Assembly (NCBI RefSeq): GCF_003669035.1
Contig: NZ_CP033070.1
Span: 806,001-870,000 of the forward strand
Direction: 5' to 3'
From: Chryseobacterium sp. 3008163
GTDB lineage: Bacteria > Bacteroidota > Bacteroidia > Flavobacteriales > Weeksellaceae
DNA length: 64,000 bases
Positions within the stretch are counted from its first letter, which is position 1. Every line of letters begins with the position of its first letter. A program made the translations under genes and the position numbers. The notes under the pieces were generated by a model. It was given only the letters and a program-made list of their open reading frames with translations, made no database searches and was not told the origin of the DNA. Positions 1 through 8,399 of the stretch are shown here, piece after piece.

Positions 1-2
1 GT

Positions 3-683
3 GTTTTTCTCGGAAAACTCTTTGGTAAAAAAGAACAGTTTGCAAAAAATCTGTTGATTTTAAGTGCCGGTTTTCTGATTACCATCTGCCTCAATGAAGT
101 TTTTCCACAAGTTTACACTTCTGATGTAAGTGAAAATCTGGGAATCTTTGTGATTGGCGGAGTTTTGCTGCAAATGATTTTAGAAGCTTTGACGAAAGGT
201 TTTGAGCACGGGCATTTCCATCATCATAATGAAAGCAGCAATATTTTACCTGTCGCATTGATGGTCGGATTGTTTATTCATGCGTTCATAGAAGGAATTC
301 CTTTGGCAAATGAAACAAATCCTCTGTCGCCTTATCTTTTAGGGATTTTGTTTCACAATCTTCCTATTTCGTTTATTTTGGGTGCTTTCTTGTTTAACCG
401 TTCAGGTTCAAAAGCATCTTATCCTTCCTTATTAATTGTGGCTTTATTCGCTTTAGCTTCCCCGATGGGAATGTTACTTGGAAATTATTTCAACCCTGAA
501 TGGCAACCTTACTTTTTGGCAATTGTGGGTGGTATTTTTCTTCATATTTCATCGGTCATTATTTTCGAAAGCAATAAAAATCACAACATCAACTGGTCGA
601 AGATTGGTTTAGTTATTTTAGGCGTTTCTCTAGCATTATTGATGCATTTATTTCATACACATCCGCATGGTCATCATCATTAA
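3..683 (+). CDS. ZIP-family divalent metal transporter, 3' part (start outside window)
   Basis: The frame is open to the left edge of the window, so the gene is cut by the window and the TTG at 54 is not its true start. The visible part has several hydrophobic segments, a His-rich loop (HGHFHHH) between membrane segments and a His-rich tail (HTHPHGHHH). The segments containing IHAFIEGIPLA and ILFHNLPISFILG correspond in position to the paired metal-binding helices of the ZIP family, which move Zn2+ or other divalent metals into the cytoplasm across the inner membrane. Family membership is fairly clear; the metal is not readable. The gene ends 165 bases before a convergent porin gene and shares a terminator hairpin with it. 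Confidence 0.75.
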   Translation, partial: VFLGKLFGKKEQFAKNLLILSAGFLITICLNEVFPQVYTSDVSENLGIFVIGGVLLQMILEALTKGFEHGHFHHHNESSNILPVALMVGLFIHAFIEGIPLANETNPLSPYLLGILFHNLPISFILGAFLFNRSGSKASYPSLLIVALFALASPMGMLLGNYFNPEWQPYFLAIVGGIFLHISSVIIFESNKNHNINWSKIGLVILGVSLALLMHLFHTHPHGHHH

Positions 684-800
684 ATAGCTTTTTTGCTGCA
701 ATTAAAAAACAATCGTTTAAGATATTAAAGCTTCCATTAATACTTTATAAAATCTTCTTGATTAGCTTAATCTGCGAGAAAAAATTTAAATAAAACAAGA

Positions 801-830
801 AAGGCTTCGAATTATTCGAAGCCTTTTATA
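801..830. terminator. Bidirectional terminator between ZIP gene and OmpP1 gene
   Basis: A perfect 11-base inverted repeat (AAGGCTTCGAA at 801-811, TTCGAAGCCTT at 815-825) with a 3-base loop. It is followed by T-rich sequence on the plus side and preceded by an A-rich stretch, so it can act in both directions between two convergent genes. Confidence 0.85.
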
Positions 831-848
831 TTTAAGAAAAATCAATGA

Positions 849-2279
849 TTAGAATTTCCAGCCTACAGTAAGGAAGAAATTATTTCTCACATTTTTCACA
901 TCAGATACTACAGAATTTGGCGTTGTAACGTCGAAATCTCCTGAGTAATATCCTGTATTATAATCATCAAATTGATATCCTGCCAAAAAAGGATTTTTGT
1001 ATTCTGAAGTAATATTCTGATAAGCCGCATCAATGTAAAACTTACCAAAATCGTATCCGACACCTGCACCAATCGTATTTCTATCTCCTAAAATGAAGTT
1101 GCTGTAGTTGGTATTTGCAACAGTTCCCGTATTAGAAAATGCACTGATTGTTGTACTGTCAAACGGACTTGATGCATAAGAATAACCTCCTCTCAATCTC
1201 AAAGCTTTGATTCTGTATTCGGCACCTACTTTAATTTCAGATAAATTTTTGTAGTTATCGCTGAAGAATGAATTTAATTCAGATTCGGCATTTCCTTGCA
1301 CTTTATATTTTGGCTTAGTTAAACCTAAAGTATAGTCAACGTTGATTGCGAAATTCTTGTTGGGTACAAAAGCACCACTCAAAGTCGCTTTCATTGGAGA
1401 TCTGAATGTTCTGTCTTCAGCAAAATTATCATAGTAGATTCCATCTGCACCATCATAATAATCTCTATATACTCGATCAACCGACCACCAAGTAGGTGAC
1501 TCAATTGAAGCACCCAATCGCAGCTGATTGCTAACTTTTCCAATAGCCCCTAAAGTACCCGAGAAACCACTTGATTTTTCAGAATATGGCGTGTATTGCT
1601 TATCAAAATTAGTTACAGAATTATCTAAATCTAATCCGAAAACAGCACTGTCAAATTGCTCTAGATCTACACTGTGCATATTTAAACTTGCACCAAAGTA
1701 CAAAGCATTATTATAATTAGCACCTACACCAACATTGAACTTAGTCTGAGTTCCATATCTGTTGTAAGCGTGTCCTAAATAAGACATATTTCCCACAACG
1801 TTATTTCCTCCTGAGTCAACAAGATTTTTAGCAATAGAAACATTTGAGTTTCCTGGTGATTCTACATAGTTTTCAATAGATGATGTAGAAATATTGGCTG
1901 CAACGTTAATAAACTTCCAAGGTGTTTCTGTCATCAACTGAAAAACAGCAACTCCATTGGCATTACCGATATCAACTTTATTAATATCATAATTTAAAGA
2001 AGAACCAGCTAATGAAGATGTGTTTTTATTATTCGTTACCGATAGCGTTGCTGAAACATCACCAGCAATCGCAACACCGATACCTGCCGGGTTGGTCATC
2101 AACGAAGTACCGTCACCACCCAAAGCTCCATTCGAGCCAACCATTGCATTAAACTTCGAAGAACCAACCATTGGCGTATTTGAATATACATCAATAGAGT
2201 TTCTAATCACTGAAATATCTTGAGCCTGCACAAAAAATGCTGCAGAAATACTCATTATTACTAAAGATTTTTTTAACAT
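849..2279 (-). CDS. Outer membrane transport porin, OmpP1/FadL/TodX family
   Basis: A 476-residue protein with a signal peptide (cleavage likely after FFVQAQ). The N-terminal part carries the small-residue pattern ALGGDGTSLMTNPAGIG, typical of the FadL/OmpP1 family N-terminal plug. The remainder is a run of alternating aromatic/polar strands ending in FFLTVGWKF, with a C-terminal Phe as usual for outer membrane barrels. Flavobacterial homologues are often labelled hemin receptor, without direct proof. It lies 32 bases downstream of the lipoprotein gene on the same strand and is probably co-transcribed with it. The substrate is unknown; hydrophobic compounds are typical for the family. Confidence 0.85.
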   Translation of the reverse strand: MLKKSLVIMSISAAFFVQAQDISVIRNSIDVYSNTPMVGSSKFNAMVGSNGALGGDGTSLMTNPAGIGVAIAGDVSATLSVTNNKNTSSLAGSSLNYDINKVDIGNANGVAVFQLMTETPWKFINVAANISTSSIENYVESPGNSNVSIAKNLVDSGGNNVVGNMSYLGHAYNRYGTQTKFNVGVGANYNNALYFGASLNMHSVDLEQFDSAVFGLDLDNSVTNFDKQYTPYSEKSSGFSGTLGAIGKVSNQLRLGASIESPTWWSVDRVYRDYYDGADGIYYDNFAEDRTFRSPMKATLSGAFVPNKNFAINVDYTLGLTKPKYKVQGNAESELNSFFSDNYKNLSEIKVGAEYRIKALRLRGGYSYASSPFDSTTISAFSNTGTVANTNYSNFILGDRNTIGAGVGYDFGKFYIDAAYQNITSEYKNPFLAGYQFDDYNTGYYSGDFDVTTPNSVVSDVKNVRNNFFLTVGWKF

Positions 2280-2311
2280 TATTTTATTAATAGTTATTGA
2301 GTTTTACAATA

Positions 2312-3412
2312 TTATCTACCACCAGATCTGAAACCGCCGCCACCGCCGCCTGATCTCATTCCTCCACCACCTGAAGAACCTCCAGATCTAAATCCGCCAC
2401 CACTGCTACTTCCAGAGTTGGATCCTCCTGATCTGAAACCACCATTATCGTTTGATCTTGGCTGTGATTGTTGTTGGTTATAATTTGGTCTGGTTTGTTG
2501 CTGTTGTTGTGGTCTGTAATTATAATTGGGTCTTTGCTGGCTATTAGGATTTCTCATACCAGATTGATTTCTGAAACCTCCGTTTGTAGTTCCTTGTCTA
2601 AATCCACCATTGGTTGTCCCTTGTCTGAAACCTCCGTTATTATTTCTAAATCCTTGCTGACCTTGGCCATTTCTCATGCCAGAACCATTGTTTCCATTTC
2701 TGAAACCAGAAGTGTTTCCGTTATATTTATTGACTCCGGGAGCATTTGTAAATCCTCTACCATTTGCTCCACTTCTTCTGTAAGATGGTCTGTAATAATT
2801 ACCTCCCCAATAACCTGCACCATCGTACCAGCCTCCGTAACCATATCCGCCCCAATAAGGGTTATATCCCCAGTAAGGTGAGTTCCATCCCATACCCCAA
2901 TAAGAATTGTATCCGCCCCAGCCCCAAGAGTTTCCCCAGCCGAAAGACATTCCCATGCCCCAGCCAGATCCCATTCCCCAGTAAGGACTGTAGCCTCCCC
3001 ATCCCCAAGGTGAGCCCCAACCCATTCCCATACCCCAACCCCAAGAGTTGTCGTATACGTTGGTCTGGCTTCCTGCGAAACTACCCCAATCAGAATCTGT
3101 TGCATTGCCGTAATTGGCATCACTCCATTCATTATATCTGTTGTTGTATTCCTGGGAATTGATTTGAGAATTTTCTACAATACTAGATTGCGGGGAATAA
3201 TCATAATAATCTCCTACTTGGTTTCCCTGATCACCATTGATGATGACACCTTCTGGAAGAGTATCTTTGTTTGGATCATAATATACTCCGTCTGTCTCAC
3301 TGTAACCTCCAACTTGAGCACCACAAGACATTAATAGCAAGCCACTTGATATAGCCAAAATCCCTTTAGATTTCAGCATGCCAAGTAAATTTTTATGTAT
3401 ATTTCTTTTCAT
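2312..3412 (-). CDS. Low-complexity lipoprotein rich in Gly, Trp, Tyr and GFR repeats
   Basis: A 366-residue protein with a lipoprotein signal ending LLLMSC (lipidated Cys30). Residues about 30-115 are acidic and Asn/Tyr-rich. About 120-205 is an extraordinary Trp/Gly/Met/Tyr block built from variants of GWGMGMGWGSPWGWGGY. From about 210 to the end there are Gly-Phe-Arg-Asn repeats, including two exact copies of GFRQGTTNG, then Gly/Ser-rich GGFRSGG units. No enzymatic domain is visible. The composition suggests an unfolded or adhesive surface protein or an outer membrane partner of the adjacent OmpP1 porin. Several long open frames on other strands here are only shadows of this biased composition. 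Confidence 0.75.
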   Translation of the reverse strand: MKRNIHKNLLGMLKSKGILAISSGLLLMSCGAQVGGYSETDGVYYDPNKDTLPEGVIINGDQGNQVGDYYDYSPQSSIVENSQINSQEYNNRYNEWSDANYGNATDSDWGSFAGSQTNVYDNSWGWGMGMGWGSPWGWGGYSPYWGMGSGWGMGMSFGWGNSWGWGGYNSYWGMGWNSPYWGYNPYWGGYGYGGWYDGAGYWGGNYYRPSYRRSGANGRGFTNAPGVNKYNGNTSGFRNGNNGSGMRNGQGQQGFRNNNGGFRQGTTNGGFRQGTTNGGFRNQSGMRNPNSQQRPNYNYRPQQQQQTRPNYNQQQSQPRSNDNGGFRSGGSNSGSSSGGGFRSGGSSGGGGMRSGGGGGGFRSGGR

Positions 3413-3457
3413 GATAATGTAAAAATTTTTAATTTAAATTATATTTGCAATCTGTAC

Positions 3458-3486
3458 CAAAAATATACCAAATTATTGGTTACAAA
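3458..3486 (-). promoter_or_regulatory. Flavobacterial promoter for lipoprotein-OmpP1 operon
   Basis: Read on the minus strand, TTTG at 3483-3486 is followed after 17 bases by TATTTTTG at 3458-3465, matching the Bacteroidetes -33/-7 pattern TTTG...TAnnTTTG. It lies 46 bases upstream of the lipoprotein start. A TATATTTG box also lies on the plus strand at 3440-3447 and could serve proS with a leader of about 100 bases. Confidence 0.55.
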
Positions 3487-3559
3487 TATCTATCAAAAAT
3501 AGATTTTTATTTTTAGATTACAATAATAGAGAAAAGTTAAAAATATTAAAATAAAATTA

Positions 3560-5035
3560 ATGGCAAAATTAACCTCAAGAAGCGAAGATTATAGCAAATG
3601 GTATAATGAATTGGTTGTAAAAGCAGATTTAGCTGAAAACTCCGGCGTGCGAGGATCTATGGTTATCAAACCATACGGATATGCAATCTGGGAAAAAATG
3701 CGTGACGAAATGGATAAAAGATTCAAAGAGACAGGTCACGTTAACGCTTACTTCCCCTTATTCGTTCCCAAAAGTTTATTTGAGGCTGAAGAAAAAAATG
3801 CTGAAGGTTTTGCCAAAGAATGTGCAATTGTAACTCATTACCGTCTAAAAAATGATCCTGATAATCCAGGGAAATTAATGGTAGATCCTGATGCAAAATT
3901 AGAAGAAGAATTAATTGTTCGTCCTACTTCTGAAGCAATCATCTGGAATACCTATAAAGGTTGGATTCAATCTTACAGAGATTTGCCAATTTTAATTAAT
4001 CAATGGGCAAATGTTGTTCGTTGGGAAATGAGAACCCGTTTATTTTTAAGAACTTCTGAGTTTTTGTGGCAGGAAGGTCACACTGCTCACGCTACAAAAG
4101 ATGAAGCTTTAGAAGAGGCAGTGAAAATGAATAATGTGTATTCAGATTTTGCTGAAAAATTCATGGCAATGCCGGTTGTAATGGGTGTAAAAACTCCTTC
4201 TGAAAGATTTGCAGGAGCTGATGACACGTATTGTATCGAAGCATTGATGCAGGACGGGAAAGCACTTCAGGCTGGAACATCTCACTTCTTAGGACAGAAT
4301 TTCGCAAAAGCATTCGATGTGAAATTCACCAACAAAGAAGGAAAAATAGAACATGCTTGGGCAACATCTTGGGGAACTTCAACCCGTTTGATGGGTGCTT
4401 TGATTATGACGCATTCTGATGATTTCGGATTGGTTTTACCTCCGACTTTGGCGCCGATTCAAGTTGTGATTGTACCTATTTTTAAAGGTGAAGAGCAGTT
4501 GAATCAAATCAGCGAAGTCGCTTTAGAAATCCAAAATAAATTAAAATTAAAAGGAATTTCTGTAAAATTTGATGATGATACTCAAAACAAACCGGGATGG
4601 AAATTTGCTGAGTACGAACTGAAAGGTGTGCCTTTGAGAATCGCAATGGGTCAAAGAGATTTAGAAAATAAATCTGTTGAGATTGCAAGAAGAGATACTC
4701 TTACGAAAGAAACTCGTCCGTTGGAAGGTTTAGATTCTTATATTGAAGATTTACTGAAAACTATCCAACAAGATATGTACACTAAGGCTTTCGATTTCAG
4801 AAAAGACAACATTACAAAAGTTGACTCTTATGAAGAATTTAAAAAAGTTTTAGAAGAAAAAGGGGGGTTCATCTATGCACATTGGGACGGAACTGATGAG
4901 GAAGAAGCACAAATAAAAGAAGAAACCAAGGCGACAATACGTTGTATTCCTTTGGATGATGATATTGAAGAAGGTATTTCTATGATTTCCGGAAAACCAT
5001 CTAAGAGACGTGTTTTATACGCAAAAGCATACTAA
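3560..5035 (+). CDS. proS: Prolyl-tRNA synthetase, eukaryote/archaeal-like type
   Basis: A 491-residue class II synthetase that charges tRNA-Pro with proline in the cytoplasm. The class II motifs are visible: [20 protein letters not shown], then [23 protein letters not shown] (motif 2), and the active-site region [18 protein letters not shown] followed by [22 protein letters not shown] (motif 3). The anticodon-binding domain starts near [13 protein letters not shown]. The C-terminus ends in AKAY, with the terminal Tyr typical of this ProRS type. The C-terminal domain keeps only one Cys (RCIPLD), so the four-Cys zinc site of archaeal homologues seems to be lost. The gene is monocistronic, with a strong terminator directly behind it. 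Confidence 0.95.
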   Translation: MAKLTSRSEDYSKWYNELVVKADLAENSGVRGSMVIKPYGYAIWEKMRDEMDKRFKETGHVNAYFPLFVPKSLFEAEEKNAEGFAKECAIVTHYRLKNDPDNPGKLMVDPDAKLEEELIVRPTSEAIIWNTYKGWIQSYRDLPILINQWANVVRWEMRTRLFLRTSEFLWQEGHTAHATKDEALEEAVKMNNVYSDFAEKFMAMPVVMGVKTPSERFAGADDTYCIEALMQDGKALQAGTSHFLGQNFAKAFDVKFTNKEGKIEHAWATSWGTSTRLMGALIMTHSDDFGLVLPPTLAPIQVVIVPIFKGEEQLNQISEVALEIQNKLKLKGISVKFDDDTQNKPGWKFAEYELKGVPLRIAMGQRDLENKSVEIARRDTLTKETRPLEGLDSYIEDLLKTIQQDMYTKAFDFRKDNITKVDSYEEFKKVLEEKGGFIYAHWDGTDEEEAQIKEETKATIRCIPLDDDIEEGISMISGKPSKRRVLYAKAY

Positions 5036-5057
5036 AATTCAACAACTTATAATTAAC

Positions 5058-5098
5058 AAATCTTTAAAAATTCATGCAATTTTTAAAGATTTTTTTTA
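5058..5098 (+). terminator. Rho-independent terminator of proS
   Basis: A perfect 15-base stem (5058-5072 paired with 5078-5092) with loop CATGC, followed by a run of T residues. Confidence 0.85.
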
Positions 5099-5161
5099 AA
5101 GTAACAATTTGGTTAGATTTTTGTTTAATTTTATAACACATTAATATAAAATAACACATTT

Positions 5162-6487
5162 ATGTCATTAAACATTATCGATTTAATTAAAGGACAGCTT
5201 GGTTCTGCATTAGTAACGCAAGCTGCATCGCAATTGGGCGAAAGTGAGTCAGGAATTTCAAAAGCTATAGGAGGATTGCTTCCCGCAGTGGTAGGAGGAT
5301 TGGCAAACAATTCATCTAATCCGGCTGTTTTAGATGTAATTACCGGTGCTCCTTCTCAAGGAGTTCTAGGAAATCTTTTAGGATTGGCTTCAGAAAATAC
5401 TTGGGTACAAAGTTTGTTAGCATCAATTTTTGGTGATAAACTGAGCGGTTTGGTTAATTCTATTTCAACCTATGCAGGAATCAGTAATAATTCATCCGCT
5501 TCTTTACTAAATTTAGTAACCGGAGCCACTGTAGGTTCTGTAGGAAAGTATGCAGCTGATAATAACCTTGACCAATCAGGAATTTCAGGTTTATTGAATG
5601 ATCAGAAAGGTATTGTTTCATCATTATTGCCAGCAGGTCTATCTTTAGCATCATTAAATGTTGGAGATTGGGCAAAAGGCTACAAGTTTGATAATGATAA
5701 CGACACCATCAAAACTACACCGACTACTCCTCTTCCAAATCCTACTCCGCATGAAGAGAAAAAGATTGAGGTTACAAAAAGTGTAGCTGATGGCGGAACT
5801 TTCCCGGATAGATCTACAACTTCAGATGGCGGATCAATCTGGAAATGGCTTTTACCTTTATTATTATTAATTGCCGCCGGATATTTTCTTTGGAAGCAAT
5901 GTGAGAAAAAAGAAACCACTACAACAACAGCGGTTGCTGGCGATAGTTTAAATACAACAAACGATAGTGCTTCAATGCAAAATGATACTGCAACGACCAT
6001 GACAACTACCAGAGTGGATGAAAACATCGATTTAAACGGAACTTCATTGAAAGGTTACAAAGGAGGAATGGAAGATCAGATGATTACTTTCTTGAAGTCA
6101 GACGCTTATAAAAATGCAGCAAACGATGATGCTTTAAAAACCAAATGGTATGATTTTGATCATGTAAACTTCAAAATCGGAAGTGCAAATACTTTGGAAG
6201 CTGGTTCTGAAGGACAGTTACAAAACTTGGTAGCAATTTTAAAAGCTTATCCGGATGCTAAAATTAAAATTGGAGGTTATACAGATAAAACTGGTGACGA
6301 AGCAAAAAATAAAAAGCTTTCTGCAGACAGAGCCAATTATATTAAAGATTGGTTAGGAAAACAAGGTGTAGGAGCACAAGTGATTGCAGCAGACGGTTAC
6401 GGAAGCGAGTTCGCAAAAGTAGACGCAGCAGCTTCTAACGAAGAAAGAGCTGTTGACAGAAAAATGTCTGTCAGATTCGCAAAATAA
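5162..6487 (+). CDS. DUF937 protein with transmembrane segment and OmpA-like C-terminal domain
   Basis: A 441-residue fusion. Residues 1-175 form a DUF937 domain (YidB-like; repeated GGLLPAVVGGLANN and GLLNDQKGIVSSLLPAGLSL patterns). A Thr/Pro-rich linker leads to one membrane helix near 226-243 (IWKWLLPLLLLIAAGYFLW), then a Thr/Asp-rich spacer. From about 330 to the end is an OmpA-like peptidoglycan-binding domain with GYTDKTGDEAKNKKLSADRA and the late NEERAVDRKMSVRF motif. There is no signal peptide, so the DUF937 part is predicted cytoplasmic and the OmpA part periplasmic, linking cytoplasm to cell wall. The role of DUF937 is unknown. The gene stands alone between two terminators. Confidence 0.85.
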   Translation: MSLNIIDLIKGQLGSALVTQAASQLGESESGISKAIGGLLPAVVGGLANNSSNPAVLDVITGAPSQGVLGNLLGLASENTWVQSLLASIFGDKLSGLVNSISTYAGISNNSSASLLNLVTGATVGSVGKYAADNNLDQSGISGLLNDQKGIVSSLLPAGLSLASLNVGDWAKGYKFDNDNDTIKTTPTTPLPNPTPHEEKKIEVTKSVADGGTFPDRSTTSDGGSIWKWLLPLLLLIAAGYFLWKQCEKKETTTTTAVAGDSLNTTNDSASMQNDTATTMTTTRVDENIDLNGTSLKGYKGGMEDQMITFLKSDAYKNAANDDALKTKWYDFDHVNFKIGSANTLEAGSEGQLQNLVAILKAYPDAKIKIGGYTDKTGDEAKNKKLSADRANYIKDWLGKQGVGAQVIAADGYGSEFAKVDAAASNEERAVDRKMSVRFAK

Positions 6488-6510
6488 ACTTATATCTAAA
6501 TTAAAATTGA

Positions 6511-6540
6511 ATCCCGAAAGAATATTTTTCGGGATTTTTT
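6511..6540 (+). terminator. Rho-independent terminator of DUF937-OmpA gene
   Basis: Stem ATCCCGAAA (6511-6519) pairs with TTTCGGGAT (6527-6535) and is followed by a run of six T residues. Confidence 0.9.
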
Positions 6541-6573
6541 ATGTGAACTTCTTTTCTATTTCAATTATTTAAT

Positions 6574-6596
6574 TAAATTTGTTAGTCATTTCTAAC
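6574..6596 (+). promoter_or_regulatory. Promoter box and inverted repeat in front of mntH
   Basis: TAAATTTG at 6574-6581 fits the flavobacterial -7 box. It is directly followed by an inverted repeat GTTAG-N6-CTAAC at 6581-6596, which sits between the box and the start codon at 6598. A repressor bound here would block transcription start. A metal-responsive DtxR/MntR-type regulator is a reasonable guess because the gene imports Mn2+, but no regulator gene lies nearby. Confidence 0.5.
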
Positions 6597-6597
6597 A

Positions 6598-7935
6598 ATG
6601 ATGAAATTCGATATGAAAAACGCTTGGCGAAAAGATAAAACATCACACTCATTACCAGAGGTATTTTCCTCAATTTCTATACCTAAAGGTTCAGGTTTTT
6701 GGCGGAAATATTTAGCATTTGCGGGGCCAGGTTTAATGGTTGCCGTTGGTTACATGGATCCTGGAAACTGGGCAACCGATATTGCTGGTGGATCGCAGTT
6801 TGGCTACACTTTACTTTCTGTTGTTTTAATTTCGAATATTTTTGCGATGGTTTTACAGCATTTATCGGTAAAATTGGGTGTAGTTGCAGAAAGAGATCTT
6901 GCTCAGGCTTGTAGAGATCACTTCAAACCAACTACTAATTTTATTCTTTGGGTATTTTGTGAAATTGCCATTGCCGCGTGCGATTTGGCAGAAGTCATCG
7001 GTTCTGCGATTGCCTTGAATTTACTTTTTGGAATTCCTCTGACGTGGGGAATTGTGATTACCACAATTGATGTTTTAATTATTTTAATGCTTCAGGCAAA
7101 AGGTTTCCGATGGATAGAAAGTATCGTTGCAGGATTAATGTTTATTATTTTGGTTTGTTTTGGATATGAAATTATTATTTCTAAACCTGAAATCAATGCT
7201 ATTTTAGGTGGATTAATTCCTCAAAAAGAAATCATTACCAATCCCGCAATGCTTTATATTGGTATCGGAATTTTAGGAGCTACCGTGATGCCGCACAATT
7301 TATATCTTCACAGTAGCATCGTTCAGACCAGAGATTATACTCGAGACAAAGAAGGAAAAAAAGAAGCAATAAAATTCGCCACCTTAGACAGCACAGTTTC
7401 CTTGTTATTAGCATTTTTTATTAATGCCGCTATTTTAATTTTGGCCGCAGCAACTTTTCATACGACAGGAAACGAACACATTGCAGATATTCATGATGCG
7501 TACAAGATGTTGACCCCAATTTTGGGAGCATCGATGGCAAGTATTGCTTTTGCAATTGCACTTTTAGCTTCAGGACAAAATTCTACCTTGACAGGAACAC
7601 TTGCCGGACAAATTGTAATGGAAGGTTTCTTAAATATCAGATTAAAACCTTGGCTTAGAAGACTTATTACCCGATTAATTGCCGTAATTCCGGCATTGAT
7701 TGTAACCATTATTTATGGTGAAAAGGGAACAACAGACCTGCTGGTTTTGAGCCAAGTGATCTTATCGATGCAGCTGAGCTTTGCCGTAGTTCCGCTTGTT
7801 ATGTTTACCAGTGATAAAGGAAAAATGGGTGATTTTGTGAATAAACCGTTTCTAAAAATCTGCGTTTGGATTATTACTGCTGTTATTATTATTTTGAATT
7901 TATATCTTTTGTACCAAACGTTTTTCGGGGAATAA
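6598..7935 (+). CDS. mntH: Nramp-family proton-coupled Mn2+/Fe2+ transporter
   Basis: A 445-residue inner membrane protein of the usual MntH length with about 11 hydrophobic helices. The metal-binding motif of helix 1 is intact (MDPGNWATD, Asp54-Pro-Gly-Asn57), as is the helix 6 motif VMPHNLYLHSS. It imports Mn2+, and probably Fe2+, together with protons. Two ATG codons stand in tandem (6598 and 6601) and either could be the start. A predicted promoter and inverted repeat lie immediately upstream. The stop codon is only 6 bases from the stop of the convergent small secreted protein gene. Confidence 0.93.
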   Translation: MMKFDMKNAWRKDKTSHSLPEVFSSISIPKGSGFWRKYLAFAGPGLMVAVGYMDPGNWATDIAGGSQFGYTLLSVVLISNIFAMVLQHLSVKLGVVAERDLAQACRDHFKPTTNFILWVFCEIAIAACDLAEVIGSAIALNLLFGIPLTWGIVITTIDVLIILMLQAKGFRWIESIVAGLMFIILVCFGYEIIISKPEINAILGGLIPQKEIITNPAMLYIGIGILGATVMPHNLYLHSSIVQTRDYTRDKEGKKEAIKFATLDSTVSLLLAFFINAAILILAAATFHTTGNEHIADIHDAYKMLTPILGASMASIAFAIALLASGQNSTLTGTLAGQIVMEGFLNIRLKPWLRRLITRLIAVIPALIVTIIYGEKGTTDLLVLSQVILSMQLSFAVVPLVMFTSDKGKMGDFVNKPFLKICVWIITAVIIILNLYLLYQTFFGE

Positions 7936-7941
7936 TTTAAC

Positions 7942-8328
7942 TTATTGGTAAATTACCACATTATCTTTTTTCAACTGATAACCCGTCTTTTTATAAGGAG
8001 CCAAAATATATTTACCATTCTTCCAGACTTTCCCTTTTCCAAGTTTTGTTAAGATTAAACTTCCGGTATTTTGTTCAGGAAGGAAAACCTCAGCTTTTTT
8101 CATGTCTTTGCTGAAAATTATGGCGGTCATTGAAGTTGAGCTTCCTTTTGGTTTTACTTCGGTGAGTTTAATTTTCTGTTCAAAAACTCTTACACAATCT
8201 TTTTTCACTTGTGAATACGTGTAGCCGGCAGAGCCTTTACAGCCATGAACATCCTTATCACCTCCAACTTTTTGGGCAAATGCAAAAGAGCACAATAACA
8301 TTGCACTGAATAAAATTGATTTTTTCAT
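7942..8328 (-). CDS. Small secreted protein of unknown function
   Basis: A 128-residue protein with a clean signal peptide (MKKSILFSAMLLCSFAFAQ). The mature N-terminus has a conserved-looking pair of cysteines in DVHGCKGSAGYTYSQVKKDC, which may form a disulfide. The rest is predicted mostly beta-strand and Lys-rich. I recognise this Cys-x14-Cys pattern from other flavobacterial hypothetical proteins but know no function. Its coding end faces mntH. Confidence 0.7.
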   Translation of the reverse strand: MKKSILFSAMLLCSFAFAQKVGGDKDVHGCKGSAGYTYSQVKKDCVRVFEQKIKLTEVKPKGSSTSMTAIIFSKDMKKAEVFLPEQNTGSLILTKLGKGKVWKNGKYILAPYKKTGYQLKKDNVVIYQ

Positions 8329-8365
8329 AATTAAATATAAGTTTTTAAGTTTATCTAAGATATAA

Positions 8366-8391
8366 AAAAGCCACTCTTTCGAATGGCTTTA
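8366..8391 (-). terminator. Terminator downstream of the GH3 gene
   Basis: AAAGCCA (8367-8373) pairs with TGGCTTT (8384-8390). Read on the minus strand the hairpin runs into a run of T residues, just past the GH3 stop codon. Confidence 0.75.
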
Positions 8392-8399
8392 TATAGAAT

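Noticed and set aside
2468..3162. Long open frames on the plus and minus strands inside the Gly/Trp-rich lipoprotein gene
   Set aside because: They follow from the biased codons of the lipoprotein repeats; they have no signal peptide, no family motif and no promoter of their own.
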